Shown: positions 11,031 to 20,146 of the stretch, piece after piece
Layout: each line of letters starts with the position of its first letter
Numbering within the stretch: the stretch's first letter is position 1
From: Podospora pseudoanserina
Taxonomy: Eukaryota > Ascomycota > Sordariomycetes > Sordariales > Podosporaceae
Reading direction: 5' to 3'
DNA length: 64,000 bases
NCBI RefSeq assembly: GCF_035222485.1
Contig: NC_085924.1
Coordinates: 186,001 to 250,000, forward strand
Translations under genes and position numbers: made by a program
Notes under the pieces: generated by a model
Databases searched by the model: none
Told to the model about the DNA's origin: nothing
The model's input: only the letters and a program-made list of their open reading frames with translations

Positions 11031-11760
11031 ATGCCCTTTTTCAAAAGATGCCACTTTTCACACCACCATCACCACCACAGGTCATCACCACCCGGAGATC
11101 TAGAAATGTCAGATTTTCAACACCACCCCGGCCATTCGAGGATAAACTCTGGCAAGTCATCTTCAGCCAGCAGCAACAGCGGCTACGATCCCGACGACGA
11201 CGCCATCACGCCGTGTCCGCTGCTGGAGACAACAACTAGCCATCAAACACACCGCTCTCACCTCCGTGACCTTCAACCAATCCACCACCGTCTATCACCA
11301 AATCAACACAAATATGGCAGCCTGAGTCGAACCTCGAGCCAGAAAAGGCCGGCGTCGAGGTCCGAGTCGTGGAGGAGCAGCCAGCCTCGGCCATTCCACG
11401 GATATGTTGGGGACTACGACGAGGAAGAGGAAGGGTTGGATACGGAAATCCTATGGAAGCAGATGCTGGCGGTGCAGGACAGGTTCGGGTGCTATAATTC
11501 AGCGAGAATGAGGGCGGCTCTGGAAGGGGGCGATACCTCGATTCGTGAGTTGCTTTTGGAGTCGAGATAGATTCAGAAACTACTGACACACTGAACAAAT
11601 AGCATCGAAAATATGCCTTGATCTCATCAACGACAGCATAGGTGAGATGTCCGAAGACGCAAGGCAGAGGATCGAGTTATTCCTCGAGAGGGAAGGCAGC
11701 GGGGCAATGATGAGAAGAGGGAAGTGGAAGAAGTTTTGGCACAGGGTTATTTATGTCTGA
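11031..11760 (+). CDS. Uncharacterised protein with an N-terminal histidine run
   Basis: Two exons (11031-11544, 11603-11760) are joined across a 58-nt intron (GTGAGT donor, CTGAC branch, ATAG acceptor), giving 223 residues. The N-terminal half is disordered, with HFSHHHHHHRSSPP near residues 8-21 and many Ser, Asp and Arg residues. The C-terminal half looks structured: an acidic stretch DEEEEG, then a helical region containing LWKQMLAVQDRFGCYNS, and after the splice a helix with DLINDSIGEMSEDARQRIE and a basic end KWKKFWHRVIYV. I recognise no family. The splice is well supported because it replaces an immediate stop with 51 further sensible residues. A start at the next Met (11106) would remove the His run. 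The gene converges on the next one with 81 bp between stop codons. Confidence 0.72.
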
Positions 11761-11841
11761 GTTCTTCATTGTCAAATAAACCAAATCATGGAAATACACC
11801 AATCCGACCACCGCCAAGAGCAATGGAAAGCAATACGATCC

Positions 11842-12729
11842 TCAACGCTCCATCTCCCCCATCTCCAGACGAGGCTTACTCCTCCTCCTCTTCGCCCCAC
11901 TGACAGACTTGACAGCCACCTCATAATTCTCCCCACCGTGCCCAACAGCATGAACAACCACCTCCTCCCCAAACGGCCACCCCGACCCCTTCACCCACCT
12001 CCTCTCGTCAATCTCGCTCTCCTCATCCCCCGTCTCCCGCTCATCATACTGCGCAAACATGCCCTGGTCCCTCTCCCCGCGCAGCAAGCTCTTGGCCTTT
12101 TCAAACGCCTCCTTCCGGGGCACACAGCAACCCGCCAGCTCGGTCCGCTGAAACGCGGTGCTGTTCTTGTCCCCTTTGGCATGTTTGAAATCCCATTTTG
12201 TCTGCAAGATGTAATGCAAATTGGCATGTCCACAACAGGTATCCGTCTCGTGCTGCGGGACCGTCGGGCCGGCGCCCTCTTTCCCTTCTCCGGGGTGGGA
12301 GTGATGAGGCAGCTTGTCCTCGTTGGGCTTGGCCACGACGCCGACGAGGAATTCCTGTCCCGAGGGGGACAGGGCGTACACCTGAATGTTGTCGCCGTAG
12401 GGCCATTCCTGATACGGATGGAGGCTCGACTGGGTGACAAACTTGGTGAAATCCGAAGGCGAGTAGTTGAGCGACTCTTTCAGGGCCACCTGGGCCCAGG
12501 CTTTTGCGGAGTCCAGATCGGTGTGGGTTCCCAGGACATAAGGGGTGCGGGTGGCTCCAGAGGTCGACTCGTGGTGTTCGATGATTGTCAGTGTCGTGTG
12601 ATAAAGGTTTTCTGGCGCGCTTTGCGTAATGCCAGAGGAAGGAGCGTCTGTGTTGGCTGATGGCTCCTCTGGTGCTGCTATTGGCGTATTCTCATGGGGC
12701 GACAAATGCTGTTCGGCCTGGGCAGCCAT
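11842..12729 (-). CDS. Uncharacterised protein, 295 aa
   Basis: A single-exon frame starts at an ATG in good context (plus-strand CAT at 12727-12729) and ends with TAG. The first 45 residues are disordered (Pro, Ala, Ser). The middle, from about residue 46 to 200, looks folded, with segments such as YVLGTHTDLDSAKAW, DNIQVYALSPSGQEFLVGVV and HYILQTKWDFKHAKGD. The C-terminus is charged and ends in a basic patch GAKRRRSKPR. The opposite strand also has a long frame (11788-12660), but its composition is implausible. No family is recognised. There is no signal peptide or membrane segment, and the basic tail could act in nuclear import (inference). Confidence 0.72.
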   Translation of the reverse strand: MAAQAEQHLSPHENTPIAAPEEPSANTDAPSSGITQSAPENLYHTTLTIIEHHESTSGATRTPYVLGTHTDLDSAKAWAQVALKESLNYSPSDFTKFVTQSSLHPYQEWPYGDNIQVYALSPSGQEFLVGVVAKPNEDKLPHHSHPGEGKEGAGPTVPQHETDTCCGHANLHYILQTKWDFKHAKGDKNSTAFQRTELAGCCVPRKEAFEKAKSLLRGERDQGMFAQYDERETGDEESEIDERRWVKGSGWPFGEEVVVHAVGHGGENYEVAVKSVSGAKRRRSKPRLEMGEMER

Positions 12730-13375
12730 GGTGTCCTTGGGCTCTGGATGAGCAACAGAATCCGTTTCAAATTATCCACATCAAATTGAGCAACTCGAAC
12801 TTTCAACACATGTCCGAACAGGTTTAAGAGAGGCACTACAAGTATCTGATGTAATCGGTACTGTCCGAGCTGCTTGCGGTTGGAACATGGAGATGCATCC
12901 CGGTACATGACGCCAGTCTTGCGAAGGGTCATGTCTGTGCATCCTATGATAAGAACCCTCTCTAACTGCCTTGATTCTGGCAGTTTCTTCACGTCGGGTC
13001 CACATCTGGGGGTGGTCATCATCACACCTGCAATCAAGCGGCACCTCCAGGGTTAAAGTTGATCAACTTGTTGATGTATGGTAGATGCCGAAAACGTAAC
13101 CTATGAGCCATGCTACCTCATAATTCCGAGTAAAATAACTCCATAGGTTTGCTGCTAATCATGATACGTCATGGCAGAGGAGGCTTCCCATGTCCTCTTG
13201 CCCTCAAATTTGGTATGCGCCTTTGCCAAGGAGTAAGTGAATTCGTGGCTAGACTTCGTCCCAACGATAACAAGCCTTTCTCCCTGCCAGTTCGAACCGC
13301 AAAATGCCCGAGAACAAAAAAAAAAGAAAAAAAGAAAAAAAGAACAAAAGAAAATGTCAGAACTACAAGAAATGC
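12730..13375. other. Intergenic, upstream of the 295-aa gene
   Basis: No supported gene. Short frames on both strands overlap one another. An A-rich tract (about 13316-13360, AAAAAG units) lies just past the stop codon of the sugar transporter and would be in its 3' untranslated region. A promoter for the minus-strand gene that starts at 12729 is expected here. Confidence 0.5.
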
Positions 13376-15185
13376 TCAAGCAGCTGATTCCTTGTGTTCT
13401 CCAGAGACACCCATCTTTTCCTCCGACGACAACGTTTCGTTGCGCTCCTGTCTGAGGGCAAGATTGCGCGTATTTTTGGTCTTCCAAGCGGGAGTCCCAA
13501 TATACTTGATGGCTGTTCAACGAAACAAAATGGTTAGCAGGAATCGAAGAGAAACAGGAAGCATAAACGTACCGCCAGGCTTGGTATCATCAAACATCTC
13601 CTCAATCTCCTCAAGCGGCTTGTTGGCGGTTTCCGGGAACATGAAAAATACATGCAGGAACATGGCTGCGCAGAATGTCGCAAAAATAAGATAGACCCTC
13701 CAGGTAATGTTGGCAAAGGCCGCAGGAACAAAGTAGGCCAGGGCAAAGTTGAAGGCCCAATTTGCCGATGTGCACAGGGCAACCGCTTTTCCACGAAGAC
13801 GAAGGGGGAACAGCTCGGGAGGGTAGGTCCAGGAGACAGGACCCCAGGTGGGCGCAAATGAGGCGACAAACAGGTAAGTTGCAGCGATGATAGCCTTGGC
13901 GGGCGGTCCCTCCACCGCCATCGACTCTGCCGTCGAGGTGAACTCTCCGGGGTAGGGCGCGCGGCCGTAGACGGCAAAGAGGCCTGCGTTGATACACAGC
14001 CAGAAACACATCAGGAATGCGCCCACAAGGAGAGTCGGTCGGCGACCCCAGCGATCCATCCAGAGGAGGGCGGGAACGGTCATCACGACATTGATGACAA
14101 ACTGAATGCCGCTCGGGAGAAGGACGGCGTTGGTACCAGGCTCGGACAGGCCTGCCATGGTGAAAACATAGGTAATGTAGTACATCATGACATTCATGCC
14201 CGTCAACTGCGACCAAATTTGCGTAAAGACGCCGACCTGGGTTCGGTTAATCATGCCGGGAGTGAAGAGCTCAAAGTAGCTGACATCAGCATTGGCGCGC
14301 TCAAACTCAACCACCTCGCGAATCTCCGATAGCTCCCTTATGACCCATGGAGAGTTGGGATCTCCCTTTCCGTGGATCAGCGTCAGCACTTCCACGGCTT
14401 GCTCCCAACGATCCTTCTTGGCGAGCCAGCGAGGGGACTCCGGAAGAAAGACCAGTCCCAGGAACAGGAGGACGGCGGGAACAGCTTGAAGACCCCAAGG
14501 AAGACGGAAGGCGGCGGTGCCCGGGATGAAGGAGCTGCCGTAGCAGATGAAGAACATGATGAGTATGCCCCAGGTGATAGCCCATTGTTGGAAACCGATG
14601 AGACGACCGCGCTTCGAAGGAGGGGAGATTTCAGAGATGTACACAGGAACTTGGGCAGAGCATATTCCGACCGAGAACCCGTTGATGACGCGACCAATGG
14701 CCAACATGGGAATGTTGACCGAAGCGCATACAACCACTGAACCAATAATCCTGGACGATGCAGATCAGTCCATAGCTCCACCACAGCAACACCAAAGTCC
14801 AAGAAGAACTGCGACCTACCAGATAATGGCGCCAAGCTGAATCGAAGTCTTGCGCCCAAAAGCATCCGAGACAATGCCAGACACGAGAGCGCCGAGCCAA
14901 GAGCCGCCGGGCATGGCAGCAGTGATACCACCCTGAACGTCGTCAGTGGGTCCGAGACAGAGGCCATTCTCATCATGGCCCCTTTGGTTGAACTGGCAGA
15001 GATAGGGTTGGGTCGAGATGATAGCCGACATGGACGAAATATCAAAGCCAAACAAGGCTCCGCCTGTGACGATTCCACCGTTAGACAAGCTATCCGAACG
15101 AGAAGAATGGTCCAAGAGAAAAGGGCTCAGACGTACCGATCACCGCCACGGCGGCGATGAAGTATATGTTGCCGATCTTCCACAT
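13376..15185 (-). CDS. MFS sugar transporter, high-affinity glucose transporter-like
   Basis: Four exons (15185-15137, 15063-14820, 14750-13573, 13512-13376) give 535 residues. The first exon has only 16 codons, beginning MWKIGNIYFIAAVAVIG. Its use is supported by the GTACGT donor and CTAAC branch, and because it completes the first membrane helix running into GALFGFDISSMSAI. Sugar-porter signatures are present: DAFGRK, the GRVINGFSVGICSAQVPVY region, SKRGR, FLPESPRW, the DRWGRRP loop and PETANKPLEEIEEMF at the end of the last helix. Twelve membrane helices are expected, at the plasma membrane, with proton-coupled hexose uptake typical of this clade. The short final exon adds a polar cytosolic tail. 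Substrate choice (glucose or another hexose) is inferred from overall resemblance only. Four CreA-type motifs lie 210-280 bp upstream. Confidence 0.9.
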
Positions 15186-15393
15186 CTTATGATCTTGCCT
15201 CCAGATGCCGCAGAATCGAGAGAAGGAGAATATGTGATCGGTTAGGAGAGGGTGAAGTTCTTAGGTCCGGAAGGCAGTACGGCTAGAGGTTCTAGGTTGC
15301 TGGCCAAAGGAAAAGGAAGAGAGTTGTAATGATGGAGTCGGAAAGGTCAGAGACCGGGCCTGCAGAGTGGAAGGAGACCACAGGAACCCAATG

Positions 15394-15465
15394 GCGGGGT
15401 ACCGGGGCAAACAGGTGTGGGAATCAACTGGGGAAGCATTGAATGCGTGACGCGTGTGTGTGGGG
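15394..15465 (+). promoter_or_regulatory. Cluster of four CreA/CRE-1-type SYGGRG motifs
   Basis: On the plus strand, GCGGGG (15394-15399), CCGGGG (15402-15407), CTGGGG (15428-15433) and GTGGGG (15460-15465) all match SYGGRG, the binding consensus of the carbon catabolite repressor CreA. They lie about 210-280 bp upstream of the sugar transporter start codon. The motif is short (about one match per 512 bases per strand by chance), so four in 72 bp on one strand is more than expected but not proof. Confidence 0.45.
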
Positions 15466-16011
15466 GCGTGTTTGTTGGTAAAGACAGGAAGAGATCGCTC
15501 CTTCCTCTTTGTGACTGACAATGTGCCCACTTAAAAGCAAGCAGATCTGGGTGAGCTCGTGAGGCGAGTGACAATGTTGTTTTGCATGCCTTGGACAGGT
15601 CACTGGGTCAGACTGAAGCTCGGATTGGGGCTGGCCGCTAACAGACACCACGATATATACCTACCTGGAGCTAGCCTGTCTGAGAAAACTACAGGATCAT
15701 GGGGCAGTTTAAGAGGAAGTCAGTTCCAGTGCCCTCGACCAGCTTCCTTTCGGCCGGTCTCCTAAGCTCATTTCCCCGAGATTGCAGCCTCTATCGAGAG
15801 GCCAAGTCAGGCGGTGAAGACGGAGAACGAGGCTCAGTTGCTCCGAGGGCATGCCGTGTAAGTCGGTAGCCCATTCCGGCAGGAAGGAGTGATTTGATTG
15901 GCTGTCCTACAGTGTCGGTATTCTTTGTCCAGGTCACCCAGCCTTCTGTGGTGCAGTCACGGCAATATAAAGTCTTTTGCAGGTTCCAATCACCGATGCT
16001 GCTTTATCACC

Positions 16012-16227
16012 ATGTCTCGCTCGGCCGAATACCGCGGCGGCTCTTCTTCAAACCTTATCCGACGGGCTGGAAAGAAAGAATCGTTTCCCCGATCTTCCTC
16101 ACAAACAATCCCCGGACCCGACCTACTTTACCCTATCCAAGTTGAGTTGTCCATAGCGTCAGCAGGTTTTGTGAGTGGCTCTCAGGTAGGAGAGGCAAGA
16201 TCGACCCCGTACCCGAGTTTCTCTTGA
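16012..16227 (+). CDS. Possible small protein, 71 aa
   Basis: A TATA-like sequence (AATATAAAG, about 15965-15973) stands about 40 bp before an ATG in good context (CACCATGTC). The frame reads MSRSAEYRGGSSSNLIRR, then a basic Ser-rich stretch, and ends with TGA at 16227. It resembles no family. It may be a first exon, since a possible GTTGAG donor lies in the frame, or it may be chance. It is listed only because promoter and start context coincide. Confidence 0.22.
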   Translation: MSRSAEYRGGSSSNLIRRAGKKESFPRSSSQTIPGPDLLYPIQVELSIASAGFVSGSQVGEARSTPYPSFS

Positions 16228-17575
16228 CTTGGACGCCTTGTAGTCGGTGTAAGCATCAGCCATGGTCTGCGGTGCACAGGGGGGGTGGTACCAAGGTGCC
16301 TCAGCATGAACGGGGTTTCGGGCGATAAATGCAATGAATAGCTTGTACACTGTACATCGTTGCGTTCTTTGATGTCAAGAGGTCATGATGGCGGACAATC
16401 AACAATTCATGGTCCAAGATAATTTGAAGTGGACATGGGCCCGGATGCGGCAACAAACTTTATGCATTTGTGACAGCTTTCAATGCTGTAAACAATGCAA
16501 TTCAGACAGATACTTGTGGTGGGTGGTGACTTTAAACCATGACGTCACAGAGAAAGGAGCGGGATTGTTGACAAGAAGGGACGGCCCGGAGCCTACCTAG
16601 TTTGAGAATTACGAGTTAATTGTCAGATGAGGCTTTTCACGATCGAAATCACCGACGGACCTTCGGCTTCAATGGTCATGTTATCAATGGGATACTAAGT
16701 GTGTCAGGCTGACAGTGCTAGACTGCATTCGCATCTCTGAGAGCATTTGAGGTGTCCAAAAGCCGAGGAAACCCGTGCACCTTTGCATTTTTCACGTGTT
16801 TTCTTTCTCAGCCTGTCATGAGGGCTTCCATGGTATGTGCCGGTGTTTCTTTTGCATCCGATGTCATATGATGCTGTAAACACAATGCAGTACCTGTCTC
16901 GTAGTGGTAGCCAAGGGAGAGCCATAATCTGTTCAGGATGGAGAATGATAGGGGAGGGCAGCGAAAAAGACGGTGAGTTGACTACCTGGATACCACATGA
17001 TCCGCGGATTGTCTGTTCAGTATACCTATCAGCCTCAATTTGAGTTTCTTAACAACTTCGTTCAGTTTGTGACACAGGTAGGCTTTGTTTGTCACTCCAC
17101 GTCATATCGCACTGATGTTTTGTTTTGAAAATGGGAGAGGGAAAAACCCTGCATCGCCAAAAGTTCCTTCGTTGTTCTCAGTTTTTTATCAGTGGGTGCT
17201 TGCTGTTACATACGTGATGGCTGGAAACCAGGGGAATATTTGCCGCATGCATGGTGTTGTGCATGTTGCCTTAATTAAGGGGCCCAAGGGGACGTAATAG
17301 CTAACCCTATCCCCTTCTATACCTTAAAGTGCTGCCAGGAGCAACCAAGTGCCAAGCACTGTGAGAACCCTGGTGGCTGCTGGCTGCTGGATGAGGTCAG
17401 CTGTTTTCGCATTTCCCAGCACGTCAATCCAGGCTTGGCGCTCTCAGCACCGCAACCTTGAACCTGAATGCAGCGCCTCTCTGGCAGAGCTCTCCACGTG
17501 CCCGTGTTGTTGTTGTTTTGGGTATCGCAAATACATCGAGTGAATCACTTCTCCGCCAGCGTCGCTATATCTACC

Positions 17576-19062
17576 ATGTCTCCGTCAAAACCGTCCTTTA
17601 AGCGTTCAGCCGACAACCGATCCATATCTCCGCCTCCTCTGAAGCGCAAAGCCCAAACTGCCATCTCGAGTATGTGCCCATGCTCGTGCTCGTCTTATTC
17701 TTGCCCCATTCACTAAGAAGATACATGTGTAGAAAGTGCCGTAGCCAGCTTCTTCACGCCCGCCTCTCAGAAACCGAAAGAGCCTACTGTCTGGTCAGAA
17801 CGAAGTCCCGACGACAACTCTCCTGCCACCTTACTCGTTGCCAAGTACGACAAGACCGAGCCCGACGCCCCGGCCATCAAAAGGAGGAAGATCGCCGCCT
17901 TTGACCTCGACTCAACCCTTATAGCAACAGCGTCGGGAAAGAAGCACGCCGGCGACTCTGCAGACTGGAAATGGTGGCATGAGTCGGTCCCCGCCCGCCT
18001 GCGGCAGCTTTACCAAGACGAAGGCTACCAAGTGGTCATCTTCACCAACCAAGGCGGCCTAACCCTCCATCCCGATCCCAAGACTAAAGCCCCCGTCAAG
18101 TTCACCAAGAACCGCGTCGCCGGCTTCAAAGCAAAATGCAATGCTGTCCTGGGACAGCTCGGGATACCTGTCACATTATACGCCGCGACAGGCAAGGACA
18201 TATTTCGAAAGCCTCGGCCGGGCATGTGGGAGGAGCTTAAGAAAGATTACAGCCTCCCAGAGGAGGAGATAGATCGGGAGAACAGCATTTTTGTCGGTGA
18301 CGCGGGCGGTAGGACAGCAGAGCTCAAAGGGCAGGCCAAGGACTTTAGCTGTTCGGACAGGAACTTGGCGAGTAATATCGGGATCAAGTACCTCACGCCA
18401 GAAGAATACTTTTTGGGGGAGAAGTCAAGGGAGTTTAAGCGGGATTTCGACCTGGAGAATTTCCCGTTGCCCGAGGAGGAGGAAGAGACACCAAGATTTG
18501 AGAAGAAGCACGAGAAGGAGATGGTCCTCTTCGTTGGCCCTCCTGGTGCAGGCAAAAGCACCTTTTTCTGGAAGGAGCTCAAGCCATTAGGTTACGAGAG
18601 GGTTAACCAGGATTTGCTAAAGAGCAAGGACAAGTGTTTCAAGACTGCTACGGAGTGGCTCAAGGATGGGGAGTCGGTTGTCATCGGTATGTATACCCTG
18701 CCGCCCCCCGGCTTTACACCCTGGAGCATGATAATATTGACCTGACAATAGACAACACGAATGCAGACCCCGATACACGCGCCCAGTGGGTTGACTTGGC
18801 CAAAAAGCACAAAGTACCCATCCGGTGCGTGTGGTTTAAAACACCCCTCCATTTGTGCGAGCACAACAGCGCGGTCAGGGCGCTCAACAAGAGTCTGAAT
18901 CCTGAAGATCGACAGCTACTCCCGCAGCTTGCGTTCAACGGCTTCAAGTCAAGGTTCAAGGAGCCCAAGGACAAGGAGGGTTTCGACGACATCACGGAGG
19001 TGGAGTTCAAGTTTAAGGGGTCCAAGGAAGAGTACGCCATCTGGGGCAAGTATTGGGTGTAA
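17576..19062 (+). CDS. pnk1: Polynucleotide kinase 3'-phosphatase (PNKP)
   Basis: Three exons (17576-17669, 17733-18686, 18752-19062) give 452 residues. The phosphatase domain has the HAD motif FDLDSTL with nucleophile D89 and D91, then VVIFTNQGG, and FVGDAGGR. The kinase domain has a Walker A loop, GPPGAGKST (about 298-306), and VIDNTNADPDTRAQW after the second splice. The enzyme restores 5'-phosphate and 3'-hydroxyl ends at DNA breaks in the nucleus. Unlike animal PNKP, it has no FHA domain, as usual in fungi. The N-terminus is disordered and basic (KRSADNR, PPPLKRK), suiting a nuclear localisation signal. The first splice, donor GTATGT and acceptor GTAG, creates KSAVASFF at residues 32-39, which resembles a degenerate PCNA-binding motif. 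The gene is complete and typical in its catalytic parts. Confidence 0.95.
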
Positions 19063-19378
19063 GTGCGGTGAGTGAAGATACGATTTCACAGGATTGTCAG
19101 CAGATGGTTTGTCAGGATATGATCTCTTTCCCTGCCCCATCGGGGCTTTGGGTAAAATTTCCCTTTTCATACCCCTTGGCCCTTCGATCAGGTAGCCAAC
19201 ATTGCTATGCATGAGAATCACGTAAGCCCATCCCGCCAATGCTACCCGAAATGATCAAATTCTGGTGACTACCTTTCCTCAACCCAAACGCCTATTTTTT
19301 ATGCAGCCACAGTCCCAGTTCCTTCCTAATAAAAGCACCAGACAGAAACTCCAAGCAGAAAACGAGCGTTACATACAT
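19063..19378. other. Convergent 3' region between PNKP and the next gene
   Basis: This interval holds the 3' untranslated regions of two convergent genes. No open frame or repeat of note was seen. Confidence 0.5.
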
Positions 19379-20146
19379 CTACTTGCCTACTCTCTTCCGG
19401 GCTTTCTTGGAGGGCCTGCTGACGGTGCCGTTATTACCACCAGTCCGGCTTTCGGCCAACCGAGCCAGTTCCTCACGGGCATCTCCGTTGTTAACAGACA
19501 TCTGCTTCTTGAGGCTTGACCCTCCGACCCTCGTCACCTTTTTCCCTCTCCCATTCGCGGCCCTTCTAGTGCCGTCACGATGAAGGATTTGGTGAATTCT
19601 TGTCTTGGCCGCCGAGGCTGCCAACCGCTCTGTCTGGGGATCGGGCGCGACCTGCACTTGTTGATCATACATCGTCCAGTGCGAGCCTATTGCCTGGTGA
19701 TGGTGAGCTGGCCGACCATGAACCGGAGCGGTAGACACATGTGTCACGGGGCGAGATGTCGTCGTCGAGGGGCCGTTGCCAGCTTGAGGTGTTATTGATG
19801 AGACATGTGACGATCTCGAGTGAAGAAGACCCTGGAGGGGTGGTCTGATGTGATGACTCGGAGCTGGCCGTGACTGGTATTGGGCCGGGCGTGAGAAGGG
19901 CTCCACGTGATCCGCGTGCTTTTGATGAAATTCCTCGAGGATTGCGGCGTCCATCGCACTCATGGGCTTCCTCTTCTTGCTCGGACTTGGAGGGGGACAT
20001 TGCCAGGGGAAACATTTGGCCGCCGTCACTTGATCCTGTTGCAGGACTTGATTGAGGACTTGGGTGGCGCGGCGCGACTGTCTGATGTTGACGCTATTGG
20101 GAGTCTTGAAGGGCCCTTCCTGACGATGGTAGGCGTGGTCGGGCAT
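19379..20146 (-). CDS. Uncharacterised basic, disordered protein
   Basis: A single-exon frame of 255 residues starts at an ATG (plus-strand CAT at 20144-20146). The protein is rich in Pro, Ser, Arg, His and Gln. It has one likely helical segment near PMSAMDAAILEEFHQKHADHV and a strongly basic C-terminus (SRPSKKARKRVGK), with several other basic clusters (KKRKP, NGRGKKV), so nuclear localisation is likely (inference). No known domain is recognised. A 5' untranslated intron is possible, since a GTAAGT donor and CCAG acceptor lie about 170-240 bp upstream on the same strand. It is tail-to-tail with PNKP, 316 bp apart. Confidence 0.65.
   Translation of the reverse strand: MPDHAYHRQEGPFKTPNSVNIRQSRRATQVLNQVLQQDQVTAAKCFPWQCPPPSPSKKRKPMSAMDAAILEEFHQKHADHVEPFSRPAQYQSRPAPSHHIRPPLQGLLHSRSSHVSSITPQAGNGPSTTTSRPVTHVSTAPVHGRPAHHHQAIGSHWTMYDQQVQVAPDPQTERLAASAAKTRIHQILHRDGTRRAANGRGKKVTRVGGSSLKKQMSVNNGDAREELARLAESRTGGNNGTVSRPSKKARKRVGK

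Larger units (their letters stand above)
15186..17575. other. 2.4-kb divergent region between the sugar transporter and PNKP
   Basis: This interval holds the promoters of both neighbours, a cluster of CreA-type motifs at 15394-15465, and one possible small gene at 16012 (listed separately). Other open frames are short and overlapping. ACCT-rich motifs occur at about 15658-15668 and 16592-16598. The 500 bp before 17576 contains several repeated GCTGCTGG-like words near 17370-17390 but no recognisable box. Confidence 0.5.

Noticed and set aside
11788-12660. 290-codon plus-strand frame opposite the 295-aa gene
   Set aside because: It is Arg/Leu/Pro-rich with no motif, while the minus frame has a good start context and segments that look folded.
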